A DNA stretch of 64,000 bases from Ditylenchus dipsaci. Taxonomy: Eukaryota; Nematoda; Chromadorea; Rhabditida; Anguinidae. Numbering within the stretch: the stretch's first letter is position 1; each line of letters starts with the position of its first letter. The stretch spans positions 1-64,000 of the forward strand of contig SADC01000891.1 in assembly GCA_004194705.1 (NCBI GenBank), given 5' to 3'. This document shows positions 21,861 to 31,429 of the stretch, in pieces. The position numbers and the translations under genes were made by a program. Below the pieces are notes generated by a model that was not told the DNA's origin, did not search any database, and worked only from the letters and a program-made list of their open reading frames with translations.

Positions 21861-22551
21861 CTTGTGTACTGAATCTGTGTACCTGAATCTCGACCCCACA
21901 ACACTGCATGTAAGGTGTGATGCGTCATCGCGCAGCGACGCCTTCTAGTTATACTTACTAAGTGTCTGGGATTCTCGGAAGTGAAACCAAAATTTAGACA
22001 AATCCCAAAACTTTGATAAGTATCCCAGACGGGATTGCTGCCTTACAGGCGCCAATCGGATACAAAAAAAAGGAGGGAGCTACACTGTATCGAGAAATGA
22101 CTGTATTAAAAAAATTCAGTACTAACAGACCCGCCACAGTCTCTCATTTCAAATAAAAAAAAGATGTAGAAAAACTTTGCTTTTTTGTATGTCTCGTCTT
22201 TTTTTTAAAGTTTTTTCTTTTTTCATAGGCTCATGCCTTTTTCGGAAATCAGGAATGGAAGCCCTGGATGTACCGAAAGCCAGTACCAAAATATTGAGCA
22301 CCACAATAGAGCAGGGGCTACGTCCCAGCACAGAGTATTTCTCCAATCATGAAGCTTGACAAAGAAGGACGAAAAGTGAAGTGACGCTACGAAAGCCTAG
22401 TTACCCAAATCAAGAAACCACAGACTACTATGTCAAAACTGTTTATTGAACTATACAGTAATAGGGTCACAATAACGGAGAGTCAAATATATAATTTTTG
22501 AAATGAGAAAGTGAAATTCAAGATAAGGTCTGACTTGATTCTAGCCGCAAA

Positions 22552-23612
22552 CTACTCCATCTTGACCGGCTTACAAATATCTAAAATTAGCAATTTTAAA
22601 AATTGAATGTGATTAAAAAGGCTTAAATGACCATGGGCTTCAAGCAAGTGAGCACTCAGCAGTGGAAAAGAACCCAGTATTTCGCCACAATAGCGCGGAA
22701 AACCAACCATGCAATAGAAGTCTTTTCCGATTTTTTTGTACAACCCTTTCAGAGTGGAGCGCTTGGAAGGAGAAATTTGCTTCTTCATTGGCTGAGATCC
22801 AACGCCTGATTTGAAAGCCGGCACAGAGACTGGTGTCGGAGCACATGACAGATTAGAAGCGAGGCCAGAAGAAGATTGACCACAAGCAGCAAAGGAAGAG
22901 AGAGATAACTTAGGAGCCACAGCATCGCTAGTTGAAGAAGAAGCTCTCTGACTGTCCATTGGCTGAGCATTGACTGATGACTGCGAAGGCTGCGGAGGAG
23001 CTGAAGGCTGAGCAAGGCTGGCAAGAGAAGAGGCATTAGAAGGTTCAGGCAAAGGCGGAAAAGCAGATGTGTCATGCAGAGGCGGCGGAGAGGGAGTTTG
23101 AAGCACATCACGAGCGTCTGAAAAAACAGGATAGCTAAGCTTATTTGACCATATGCAAGATCCAAACCTACCCTTTTTGGGCTATCCAATAGAGCATTGC
23201 AGAACGTCTTCAGCTCAAAAAGAATGGTGCGAATGTTATTGTCGGCGTCGAAGGCTGCTTGATAGATATCATGAGCTCTGAGCTGACCAGTCATGAGACC
23301 CAAAACCTGCAATTGCTCAAGAAAAGACGAATTTTTGTCCCACTTGATAGCTGGCAGCTGATGTTTTTGGCTAAATAAGCATGGATAAAAAAGCAGATCA
23401 CAAAAAACCCAACTTCTCTCCACAAATCGCAACCACCCGTTAGCAGATTCAATCGTATCGATGAAGCGTCCTCTCAACCTGCGCATCACCAGTTTGTGAT
23501 CCTCATAAAGTCTCCGTGCGTAGATTCTGCTGACCAGCTGCTGCAAATCTTGAAGTTCTTGCTGACCAAACATCTGAATAACTTTAATAATTCGACTTTC
23601 ATAATCTAGCAT
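22552..23612 (-). CDS. Unidentified Pro/Ser-rich protein, fuller copy
   Basis: The first part starts at Met 23612 (MLDYESRIIKVIQMFGQQEL) and includes LVMRRLRGRFIDTIESANGW and LLFELKTFCNALLDSPK-type helical sequence. It is cut by an intron at about 23175-23124 (AGG|GTAGGTTTGG..TTTTTTCAG). The second exon encodes LQTPSPPPLHDTSAFPPLP, a Ser/Pro/Gln-rich stretch, then a basic segment (KRSTLKGLYKKIGKDFYC) and a stop at 22552. Joining the exons in the coding frame needs one extra base, most simply in the AAAAA run before the donor. Minus-strand AATAAA lies about 105 bp past the stop (22441-22446). A partial paralogue is at 11185-12028. No family is recognised. Confidence 0.6.
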
Positions 23613-23619
23613 CTCTATC

Positions 23620-24105
23620 TTGTGTAAAATTAAGATTTTTCAACCTCGATCAGAAAAGAAGACAGCTGAATTCTAATACGACGATCAAAAATACTCTGCA
23701 TCTTCGCAGACGTGCAAATTAGATTAATGCTACTGCTCAGACCAATAAATGGGACAATATCCAATAAACTTCAGTAGGTAGCATGACGAAAAAATGTGAA
23801 AGTACTGCTGCTTTCTGAACAAATAGAACGGAATATTTTGCGACCAACTTTGCTAAGCACCAAATAATATTCTGTAAAAGAGCTTTTCAAAGTTAAGAAT
23901 TATTTGGAAGAGGAGGATGCCGCTTTTTCTAAAAACAATTTTTTCTGCCAATTTAAAAGTTGATTTTTCTTTTTGATTGACAAAAGTAGGGTTGGTATTT
24001 TCCCAGGAAAATTGAAAGCCAAGAAAATTGAAAGCTCTCAAATCGAAATCAATTTTAATCAAAATTAAACAAATCAACATCAAAATCATCTCTATATAGT
24101 ATTTG
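23620..24105. other. No gene seen
   Basis: AT-rich, upstream side of the minus-strand gene at 22552-23612. It may contain its promoter, but nothing can be pointed to. Confidence 0.35.
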
Positions 24106-24107
24106 GG

Positions 24108-24500
24108 TCGGCTGTGTGGGTCGCCTTTTTTGTCTTTAAGCCAAATTTTCAGTCATTTTTCTAACCCATCTTCGATATCTCACCGGAACACTCAAGTACA
24201 ACATGTTAGCTTTCTTTTAAGCACAAACACGTATAATAGAACTTGCTTCGGGGTTTTTTTTCTTGCCCTTCAAAACGGGAGCTGGTGGATTTTAGCCTGA
24301 ACTTAGGGTGGATTTTTGTGTTCAAGCCCAACTTTCTGGTATGTTTTGCAAACTCATGTCCGATATCTCACTTGAACACTAAATAACAAATTAGGTTTCT
24401 TAAGCCCAAACACGTGTTATTGAAGTCGTTTTAAAAAAGTTTCTTTGCCCTCCAAATTGGTGGTGGTGGAGTTTAGCCTGGATTTTGTGTGGATTTTTTT
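24108..24500 (+). repeat. Two-copy tandem repeat, about 190 bp
   Basis: GTCTTTAAGCCAAATTTTCAG..GATATCTCACCGGAACACT..CAAACACGT..GGTGGATTTTAGCCTG is followed by a diverged second copy from 24306. A related leader occurs at 27217 and 27576. Confidence 0.75.
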
Positions 24501-24999
24501 GTGACTGTAACTGAAATTACTCACTTTTTCTCACAATTTTTGAATTTCGACACTTAATTAATAAATTTCTGCACTAAATTCAAATTTCCTTCAAAACACT
24601 GAATTTCAACACTAAATTTCTGAATTTTCACACTGAATTCAAATTTCCCCACTAAATTTATACAAAAGCAAATTCTGAAGGAAAATAGTACATGCGCTGG
24701 ACAGATCTTGATTTTTGTTAATGGTTGTTATGCTGTACAGTGTTGTTAAAAAATAAAAGAGAAGTTTTGTTGAAAATCAGAAATTTAGTGTTGAAATTCA
24801 TGGCTTCTTCATGACGTAAGTGTAAATGTTAGTGTAAGTGTTAATGTAAGAGGCCTTCACGATGCCAAAAACATTTACGCTTACATTTACACTTAAGGTA
24901 CGTTCACAACTAGTGCGGGACTGAGTGTGATCACATCTCACGTGAGGTTTTTTTTTTTTTACTCGGGAAGAGCTGTAATTTTTTTTCTTCGTTTATCAC

Positions 25000-25290
25000 C
25001 AGCCATTGTGTGCGAAGCCTTTTACACTCAATAGTCCTTCACATTTTTAGATAAAAGCATTTTTGGATTTAGAAATTTTTGGGGAATCCGAATTTGAAGT
25101 CAAGTTTGGGCTATCAGGCATCTACAGGACTAACCAGGAAACTTTCAGCGGTGAAATTTTAAGATGCCGGATAACCGAGGGTGTTACATAAATGGAGTGC
25201 CAGATAACCGCGGTTTAACTGTACTACCTTTTCAGACAATATTTCTACGAAAATTCGGTTTGAATTTTTTTCGTATCGAGGTGTATTTGA
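25000..25290 (+). repeat. Dispersed direct repeat, copy 1
   Basis: CCAGCCATTGTGTGCGA..GGACTAACCAGGAAAC..GGAGTGCCAGATAACCGCGG..CAGACAATATTTCTACG matches 29600-29850 in the same orientation with roughly one difference in ten. Confidence 0.75.
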
Positions 25291-25800
25291 AAGTCAGAAA
25301 ATGTTTGCTAAAACAAGAGCTTTGTTGAAGAAATTAGTTGTTCGGCTTTTTTCGCATCAGCTTTTTTCAAATACTTTTTTTATTCCTTTTGGACAAATGT
25401 TGAGAATTTTCTGTGTTAAAGTTTTTTTGAAAAGCGCAGTTTGATGCAGCTTTTCCTGCTTTGTCGAATTATAATGTTTGTTTTGCGTTGTTTTGTGCAT
25501 CTAGAGCAAGTTCGATGGCTTTTTGTGAAAATGTCAATTTTTCATAATGTCTGGTTAGTCAACATTTTGGTCTTTTTAAAAGTCGTTTTCAGCACAAGGT
25601 ATTGGGTTGAATAAAATAATCTGTTTTGCTTTTGGAAGTAATTTAAATTTTTATCAAAATTGTCAATTTTAAATGCCATAGTCTCATTAATACCAAATAC
25701 TCCTTATACTCCCGATACCGAAATTTCGTGTTGAATCAGATAGGATTTTTCTAACAGGAACGAAGTTATATAAAAGTTGCGTGCTAACTTATATATTGAT
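25290..25800. other. No gene seen
   Basis: T-rich sequence without a protein-like open frame. Confidence 0.4.
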
Positions 25801-25806
25801 TTTGCA

Positions 25807-25889
25807 TACCGTATTCTCTCTAATAGACGGTCGACCCGTCTATTTTTCAACCCCCTCGTGGGGACCCGTCTATTAGAGAGAATACGGTA
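25807..25889. mobile_element. Minimal family A MITE, 83 bp, word AATAGACGGGTC
   Basis: Nothing but the termini and words: TACCGTATTCTCTCTAATAGACGG..CCCGTCTATTTTTCAACC..CCCGTCTATTAGAGAGAATACGGTA. The central core of the family is missing. Confidence 0.85.
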
Positions 25890-26067
25890 ATTTGTCGCAA
25901 TTTTATGATAAACTATCGCTGTAAGCGCACCGGCTATGGCGCCGGTATTTTTGTCTGTGAATTGAGTTTTTATAATGAAAAATGTATTTTTCATCTCAAT
26001 ATCACTCAATTGAGAAGAAACTTCAAGAAAATTTGAAAAAACAGCGCCAGCTGTAAAAAAAGCGCTG

Positions 26068-26496
26068 CTACAAGTTTTGTGATGAAGTCGGCGACTTTTC
26101 AAAAATCTCGGCACCGGCGCCAATGCCAAAAAGAACACTTTTGTAATTCTTCAAAAATTCAAAGGCCACTTCCTGCTCGTCAATGTCGTCAAAGTTTTGA
26201 AAAGCCAGTTGAGTACCAGAAGAATTGGCTACAATATTCAGTCGGTCATATCTTGTATAGGGTGCAGTGCCAAAATGTCGTTGCAGGAAATAGACCAGCT
26301 GGCGATTGCCCACGACCAGTGGTATATGCTCTAAATGTGGGCGAGGAAAATAGTTGAACACCTGGAACAAGTTTTCTGTGCTCCACTCTGGTTCTTCAGC
26401 ACACTTTGTTTCATTTTGGTGAAACGGTCTACAGAACGTCGAGTGATTATTAAGCATTATAACAACAAAATGACGCAAAGCACAAAAATAGGTCAA
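26068..26496 (-). CDS. Possible F-box-like protein
   Basis: An uninterrupted minus-strand frame. The segment EPEWSTENLFQVFNYFPRPH, followed by LEHIPLVVGNRQLVYFLQRHFG and YDRLNI, has the spacing of an F-box (short helix, 'fxylpr..L', 'lV.rrf..l', basic strand). F-box proteins bring substrates to SCF ubiquitin ligases, and nematodes have many. The likely start is the Met at about 26454; an upstream exon may exist. The similarity is by eye and weak. Confidence 0.35.
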   Translation of the reverse strand: MTYFCALRHFVVIMLNNHSTFCRPFHQNETKCAEEPEWSTENLFQVFNYFPRPHLEHIPLVVGNRQLVYFLQRHFGTAPYTRYDRLNIVANSSGTQLAFQNFDDIDEQEVAFEFLKNYKSVLFGIGAGAEIFEKSPTSSQNL

Positions 26497-26599
26497 AGAC
26501 GATATAGAAGACCCAAAATTTGGAGCATGAAATCAACATAGTTGATAAGATTGCAATAAATAGCAAAAATATTGGTTTTGACTAAAAATGATGGCTTGA

Positions 26600-26758
26600 C
26601 CTTCTTGGGACGGGACAGAATTTAAATTAAAAAATTTCGGAACGGGAAGTCGGGACGGGACACATATAAATCTAGGATCGGGACGGGATTGCGGGAGGGA
26701 AATTCCATGAATTTGTCCGGCGGGTGGAATTGTCCCGTCCTGTCCCGTCCTCATCTCT
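26600..26758. repeat. CGGGACGGGAC word array
   Basis: Units of CGGGACGGGA with AT spacers. A second, larger array in the opposite orientation is at 59765-60052, sharing 'gaggccatctct' / 'gatgagga'-like ends. Confidence 0.7.
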
Positions 26759-26789
26759 TATTTTCACGGAAATTACATATATCTCCATA

Positions 26790-27217
26790 TACAGTGGAGT
26801 CCCGCTAACCCGGCACCCCAAAAGTTCGTTCCCGCCTTGGGTCCGACACTTTTTTTAACCCAATTTTCGAAGTATTTTTTCAATTCTGTTTTTACAGTCT
26901 GATCGCAAATATCGTGAGGATTCCGATTTTGCCGATCGTTTTTCAAAAACCTAATATTTTTGGCTCTAAAAGACCAAAACCCCGCTAACCCGGCACCCTT
27001 TTTAAAAATATGGTGCCGGGTTAGCGGGGTTTTGGTCTTTTAGAGCCAAAAATATTAGGTTTTTGAAAACGATCGGCAAAATCGGAATCCTCACGATATT
27101 TGCGATCAGACTGTAAAAACAGAATTGAAAAATACTTCGAAAATTGGGTTAAAAAAAGTGTCGGACCCAAGGCGGGAACGAACTTTTTGGGGTGCCGGGT
27201 TAGCGGACTCCACTGTA
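26790..27217. mobile_element. Family B (pogo-like) perfect palindrome, word CGCTAACCCGGCACC
   Basis: ACAGTGGAGTCCCGCTAACCC at the left and GGGTTAGCGGACTCCACTGTA at the right; the arms are nearly identical over about 210 bp. The word CCGCTAACCCGGCACC occurs at both ends and again on each side of the centre (26982 and 27012). Subterminal AAGTTCGTTCCCGCC and GATTTTGCCGATCG tie it to the copies at 7703, 43518 and 52171. Confidence 0.85.
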
Positions 27218-27257
27218 GTATTTGGACTATTTCCGTCCGTCACACTTCGTGTTTAAG

Positions 27258-27545
27258 GACCCTACTATCGTTGAGGGGTCCTCAAAAAAAATTTGCCTTG
27301 GACCCCCTGTTTTTTTTGTTTTTTATTAAAAAAAATCCGTATGAGCCAAGTAGAAAAAAAAAGAATTTTTAGCAACAGTGGGGACCAAGGCAAAATTGCG
27401 GCAAAAAAACCACAGTTGGGATCAAGGCAAAATTGCGGCAAAAAAACCACAGTTGGGACCAAGGCAAAATTGCGGCAAAAAAACCACAGGGGAGGGGGGC
27501 GGTTGGGACCAAGGCAAAATTTTTGTGGATCCCTCAACGACAATG
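27258..27545. mobile_element. Element with tandem GGGACCAAGGCAAAATTGCG units
   Basis: Ends CGTTGAGGGGTCCTC / GGATCCCTCAACGACAA enclose four units of about 41 bp containing GGGACCAAGGC and CAAAAAAACCACAG. Confidence 0.75.
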
Positions 27546-27660
27546 GGCCAATAAGACCAGGACATATATCTCTATATAGTATTTGTACTATTTCCGTCCG
27601 TCACACTTTGTATGTAAGCCTAATTTTCAGCCAATCTTTAAAAACTTTAAATTAAATTTA

Positions 27661-27705
27661 CTGACACCTCTTTTCGAAAAGACACTTTTTCTAAAAGAGG
27701 TGTCA
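27661..27705. repeat. Perfect hairpin
   Basis: TGACACCTCTTTT and AAAAGAGGTGTCA frame a short A/T-rich loop with an inner CGAAAAG/CTTTTTC pairing. It lies outside any gene seen. Confidence 0.75.
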
Positions 27706-27846
27706 CCAGGGCTGGCAGGGTGTAGCTTTTTCAGCCACATGAAAGGCCCCACCCCGTTTTAGAGAATTTGCATAAAATGACACATTGCTTTGAATTATAT
27801 AATCGAAATATGATCGAAAAAGAATTTTACAGTGTTACATTTGGGG

Positions 27847-28104
27847 TTATAAACGTGTTTCAGATAAATGGCCGATATTAATAGGAGGGGCAGGGGCGTG
27901 GGTTGGATGCATCAAGCCTATGCGGACAGGGGTGGTGAGGGGTTCACTAAAACGGCCTGTCATTTTGAAATAATTTATGGACACTCCACTATTGGTAAAA
28001 ACCACAGATTTGAGATCTTCCTCATGGGCGCTTGCTTGCACTGTGCCTTTTTGTAGCAAATTGTTACCATCCCATCTGGATGCATGGAAAACGTAAGCAT
28101 ACAC
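27847..28104 (-). CDS. Possible coding fragment, unidentified
   Basis: An 85-codon minus-strand frame with balanced composition (DGNNLLQKGTVQASAHEEDL, INYFKMTGRFSEPLTTPVRI). No family is recognised and no splice sites are defined. It may be chance. Confidence 0.18.
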   Translation of the reverse strand: MYAYVFHASRWDGNNLLQKGTVQASAHEEDLKSVVFTNSGVSINYFKMTGRFSEPLTTPVRIGLMHPTHAPAPPINIGHLSETRL

Positions 28105-28114
28105 GAGTTTTTTA

Positions 28115-28205
28115 TACAGTCTACTCTCGATATAGTGCAGCTCGCGGGGATCGGAAAATTATAGACTATATCGAGAGCTACACTATATCGAAGGTTTCCG
28201 AACAA
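28115..28205. mobile_element. Short family B-type element, word CGATATAGTGCAGC
   Basis: ACAGTCTACTCTCGATATAGTGCAGC, then TATATCGAGAGCTACACTATATCGAA in inverse. A small pogo-like remnant. Confidence 0.55.
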
Positions 28206-28785
28206 ATTAGTCAATAGTATACATTAAATCAAGAGTTTCGCCTCAATGAAAGAAACCCCAATAAAAAGCGACTTGTTTAACAGACAATAATAACGGTACC
28301 ATCAAAGTAATACATTAATGGTCCGGCAAGAAGTAACTAGTTATTTTTGCTGAGGTGAAAAAACGGTATGCACCCATTTGAACCTGTGACTTGGACAATG
28401 CGTATACGAAAGCCGCTTCCGCTTTTCGAATGACTTTGACGGGCTGCATGTAGCCGAATTTATTCTTTTATACGGCCCGTTCATACATTTTCTGACTTCA
28501 GATAGAAAAAAAGCAAAAAAATTTAGTTCAAAGAATGAAAGACGCGTAATATGTAGGGAACAAAGAAATGCAGCGAAATTTTGCTGAAATGCAGCAAAAT
28601 TTTTTCTGTATTTTTGCTGAAATTTTGTTGTTTTTTAATAACCATGGTTCTGGTCAATAAAAAATTGAGTTTTGGAACCACCCAAAATACCTATTTTGAC
28701 CATTTTTGAAGGGACTTAGGGCTGTATTGGCGTGCAAATGGACCAAAATAGACCAATTTAGTGTAAAAAGGAAGATGTTGAACGT
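28205..28785. other. No gene seen
   Basis: AT-rich, no clear repeats except 'tttgctgaaatgcagcaaaatttt' snap-back at about 28560-28630. Confidence 0.4.
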
Positions 28786-28789
28786 AGTT

Positions 28790-29010
28790 TTGTTGGCTGG
28801 GGCTTACCGCATAAATACACTCAGGTATGCATACATTTTTTATGCATCCAGAGTCACTTTCGAGTAATTTGTGTCTAACCCCCTTCGGGGTGCAGGGGTC
28901 TTGGTTGGTTAGAGATGCGCGCACTCACTTACCTTAGACATAATTCTGAGCAAGACTCTTGAACAAAAATGCATTTAGAGGCTCTTTTTGCCCAGCTCCA
29001 GTGACCAAAA
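28790..29010. mobile_element. Family D copy
   Basis: ACGTAGTTTTGTTGG..GCATACATTTTTTATGCATCC..CCCCCTTCGGGGTGCAGGGG..GAGATGCGCGCACTCAC..GAGCAAGACTCTTG. Confidence 0.75.
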
Positions 29011-29439
29011 CATGCCAAAACAGGCAAATGGTCGAAATTTCAAAATGTCCAAAACTCAGTTTCTTATTAACCAGAACTTAAAAATAATGTCTTTTTTGAA
29101 CTCCTGAGGTGATTTTAGGTCGATATAGGGTGTTTGGAAACACTTTAAAAAATTTCATTTTTTATACTCCGGTAGGGTCGAAAATTTTTACTTGACAGCC
29201 CTTAGGAGCTAAGGGGCGTCTTGACTGTAAAACTTTCATTTCCTTATTTATCGTATATAAAATTATTATAAAATTATAATTATCGTATATCCTATCTCAC
29301 TATTGGGCATGGCAGAATATGTGCGTGTAATTATTCGTTTTGCCTAACAAATTATGACTTGCATGTATTTGAAATAAATAAAGTCGAGTTTGTGAAGTTT
29401 GAAAATTTTTACCCTGACGCCCCTAGGGTCTAAAAAGTG

Positions 29440-29592
29440 TGGGTTATTACTCCCGGGCATATTCATTTACTACTAGCTGGGGTAAAAATAATTACTCCTG
29501 AAAGTTTGGGGTAATTACCCCCGAAAAACGGGGGTAAGTTCATTTACTACGGGGAAATTACCCCATTTTCGGAGGTAATTACCACCGGGTAT
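29440..29592. repeat. GGGGTAATTACCCC palindromic word array
   Basis: Repeated GGTAATTACCCC-type words with CATTTACTAC spacers, self-complementary throughout. Confidence 0.65.
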
Positions 29593-29599
29593 TCGTTTA

Positions 29600-29850
29600 G
29601 TACCAGCCATTGTGTGCGAGGCCTTTCACACTCAATAGTCCTTCACATTTCTAGGTTCTACAGGACTAACCAGGGAACTTTCAGTGGTGTTATTTGAAAT
29701 GCCGGATAACCAAGGGTGCTAGATAAATGGAGTGCCAGATAACCGCGGTTCAACTGTACTACTTTTGCAGACAATATTTCTACGAAAATTTGGTTTGAAT
29801 TTTTTTCGTCTCGAGGTGTATTTAAAAGTCAGAAAATGTCGAACTTTCCA
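29600..29850 (+). repeat. Dispersed direct repeat, copy 2
   Basis: Partner of 25000-25290. Confidence 0.75.
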
Positions 29851-30289
29851 TTCCTTAGTGATTTGATAACGATTGTTATGTATTTGTGGACCACCATATT
29901 CACTCTAATTATCGGCCACTCTGATACACAACCCTAGGTTGCCAAAAAAATATTTTGACTTGTGAGATTTTTGGCTAGGGGGAAATTGGCAAAAACAAAA
30001 TTAGCAAACGTAGGATTTTGCAAAACGAAAATTTTCTAAACTAAACAAAAAAGACTTCATTTGCTGCAAATATTAGTTGGTGAAAAAAGACTTACATACC
30101 ACCCTCCCCCTCTTAAAGCTTTCCAATACTATAAAGGCGCCGGTAGGCGCTGTTGTCTCTATTCTTAGAATTAAGAAGTTCGCTCACATGTTGAAAAAAG
30201 CTCAAAAAAAGTTTTAAATTGGCAAAAAAATTGGGGGTGTTGATACCCAGGCGAAAATACTTAGTTAACTAGGGTCGGCAGGGGCCTAT

Positions 30290-30430
30290 CGGCGCCTATG
30301 CCGTTCGGGAACATTAGTGGTTCGGGTACTATTCCTGTAATCCGGGAACATTAGTTGTTCATCTACATTAGTAGTTCGGGTAGATTAACTTTTCGATTGC
30401 ATTAATGGTTAGGGTAGAACATCCACCCTA
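30290..30430. repeat. GGTTCGGGTACATTAGT word array
   Basis: Degenerate units 'acattagtggttcggg'. Confidence 0.5.
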
Positions 30431-30487
30431 CCTGTTAACCCACCGACTCTACTTCGCCTACCCTCGCTTATTATCGCATATCCTCGC

Positions 30488-30652
30488 CTACCCAAATTTC
30501 AAATAAAACAACTGAAATATTGCCTTTTTTATGAAATCAAAATCGGGTGAATTGCTCCGATTTGTGGCGTTCGAGCAAAATTGGAGCAATTCACCGATTT
30601 TGATTAAAAAGATGCATTATTTCAGTTATTTTATTTGAAATTTTAGAAAGGG
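30488..30652. repeat. Palindrome
   Basis: AAATTTCAAATAAAACAACTG..TCAAAATCGGGTGAATTGCTCC pairs with GGAGCAATTCACCGATTTTGA..CAGTTATTTTATTTGAAATTT. Confidence 0.8.
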
Positions 30653-31189
30653 GCAAGAAAAAATAAAAAAAGGGGGCAACAATTCAGTTACATCCTTACA
30701 TACCTAGGTGCTGCATTCATTTCAGAGAGTATCTCCTATATTTTGTTTAACTTTCAGGTGCCTGAAGTAGGTGAGCATCGCATATTGTTTTACCCGCTCG
30801 AAGCCGTCGTCTTTCCAAAAATTTGTCAGCCATCGTGTTCACCGTAAAATTCGGCACAAAACGGCATGTTTGGTACACACCGGCATTCCCGTTTTAAAAC
30901 TGAATTAATGTATTGAATGTGTGTGAATTACAGACGACATCTGCAGCAAACTGCAGCAGAACAATGTGATTACGGTAGCAAGGAGGAATGTTGATGGTCA
31001 GGAATTATTGTACCACTCCATAAAATATGTCAACCAGATATTCATCTTGTCCGAGCTCAAGATGCAACAGAACAACTCAAAGAACAAATAAAAAAAACTT
31101 AATAAGTGGTCAGGCATTCTTTCGCCCTCTTCTGGTCCGAATAGTTCTTATTTTTTTTCCTTTTAGTCAAAGAGTAAAATATCTAACAA

Positions 31190-31300
31190 TTTTTTTAATA
31201 GTTTTCACACCATCACGTAGCCCTGCCGTTCTAGTTTCTAAGAAGGTTTTATTTGTTGCAACATCTTTGCAAAATCTAGCACAAAAACGTTAAAGTATAC
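31190..31300. repeat. Family C half copy
   Basis: ACACCATCACGTAGCCCTGCCG..GTTGCAACATCTTTGCAAAATCTAG matches one arm of 8385-8680. Confidence 0.65.
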
Positions 31301-31429
31301 AGTAAGTGAGAAAGACAATTTGCTTCATACTTTTAAATATGTATATATAACACGCCTCCATTTAAACTTTTTTTTTATTTTCGACTTTTGCCCTTTTAAA
31401 AAAAATTAGTATAAAATTTCCAATGGTTT

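Noticed and set aside
22177..22499. Plus-strand open frames that look weakly protein-like
   Set aside because: Interrupted by a stop and lying in the 3' region of the minus-strand gene, which has its AATAAA there.
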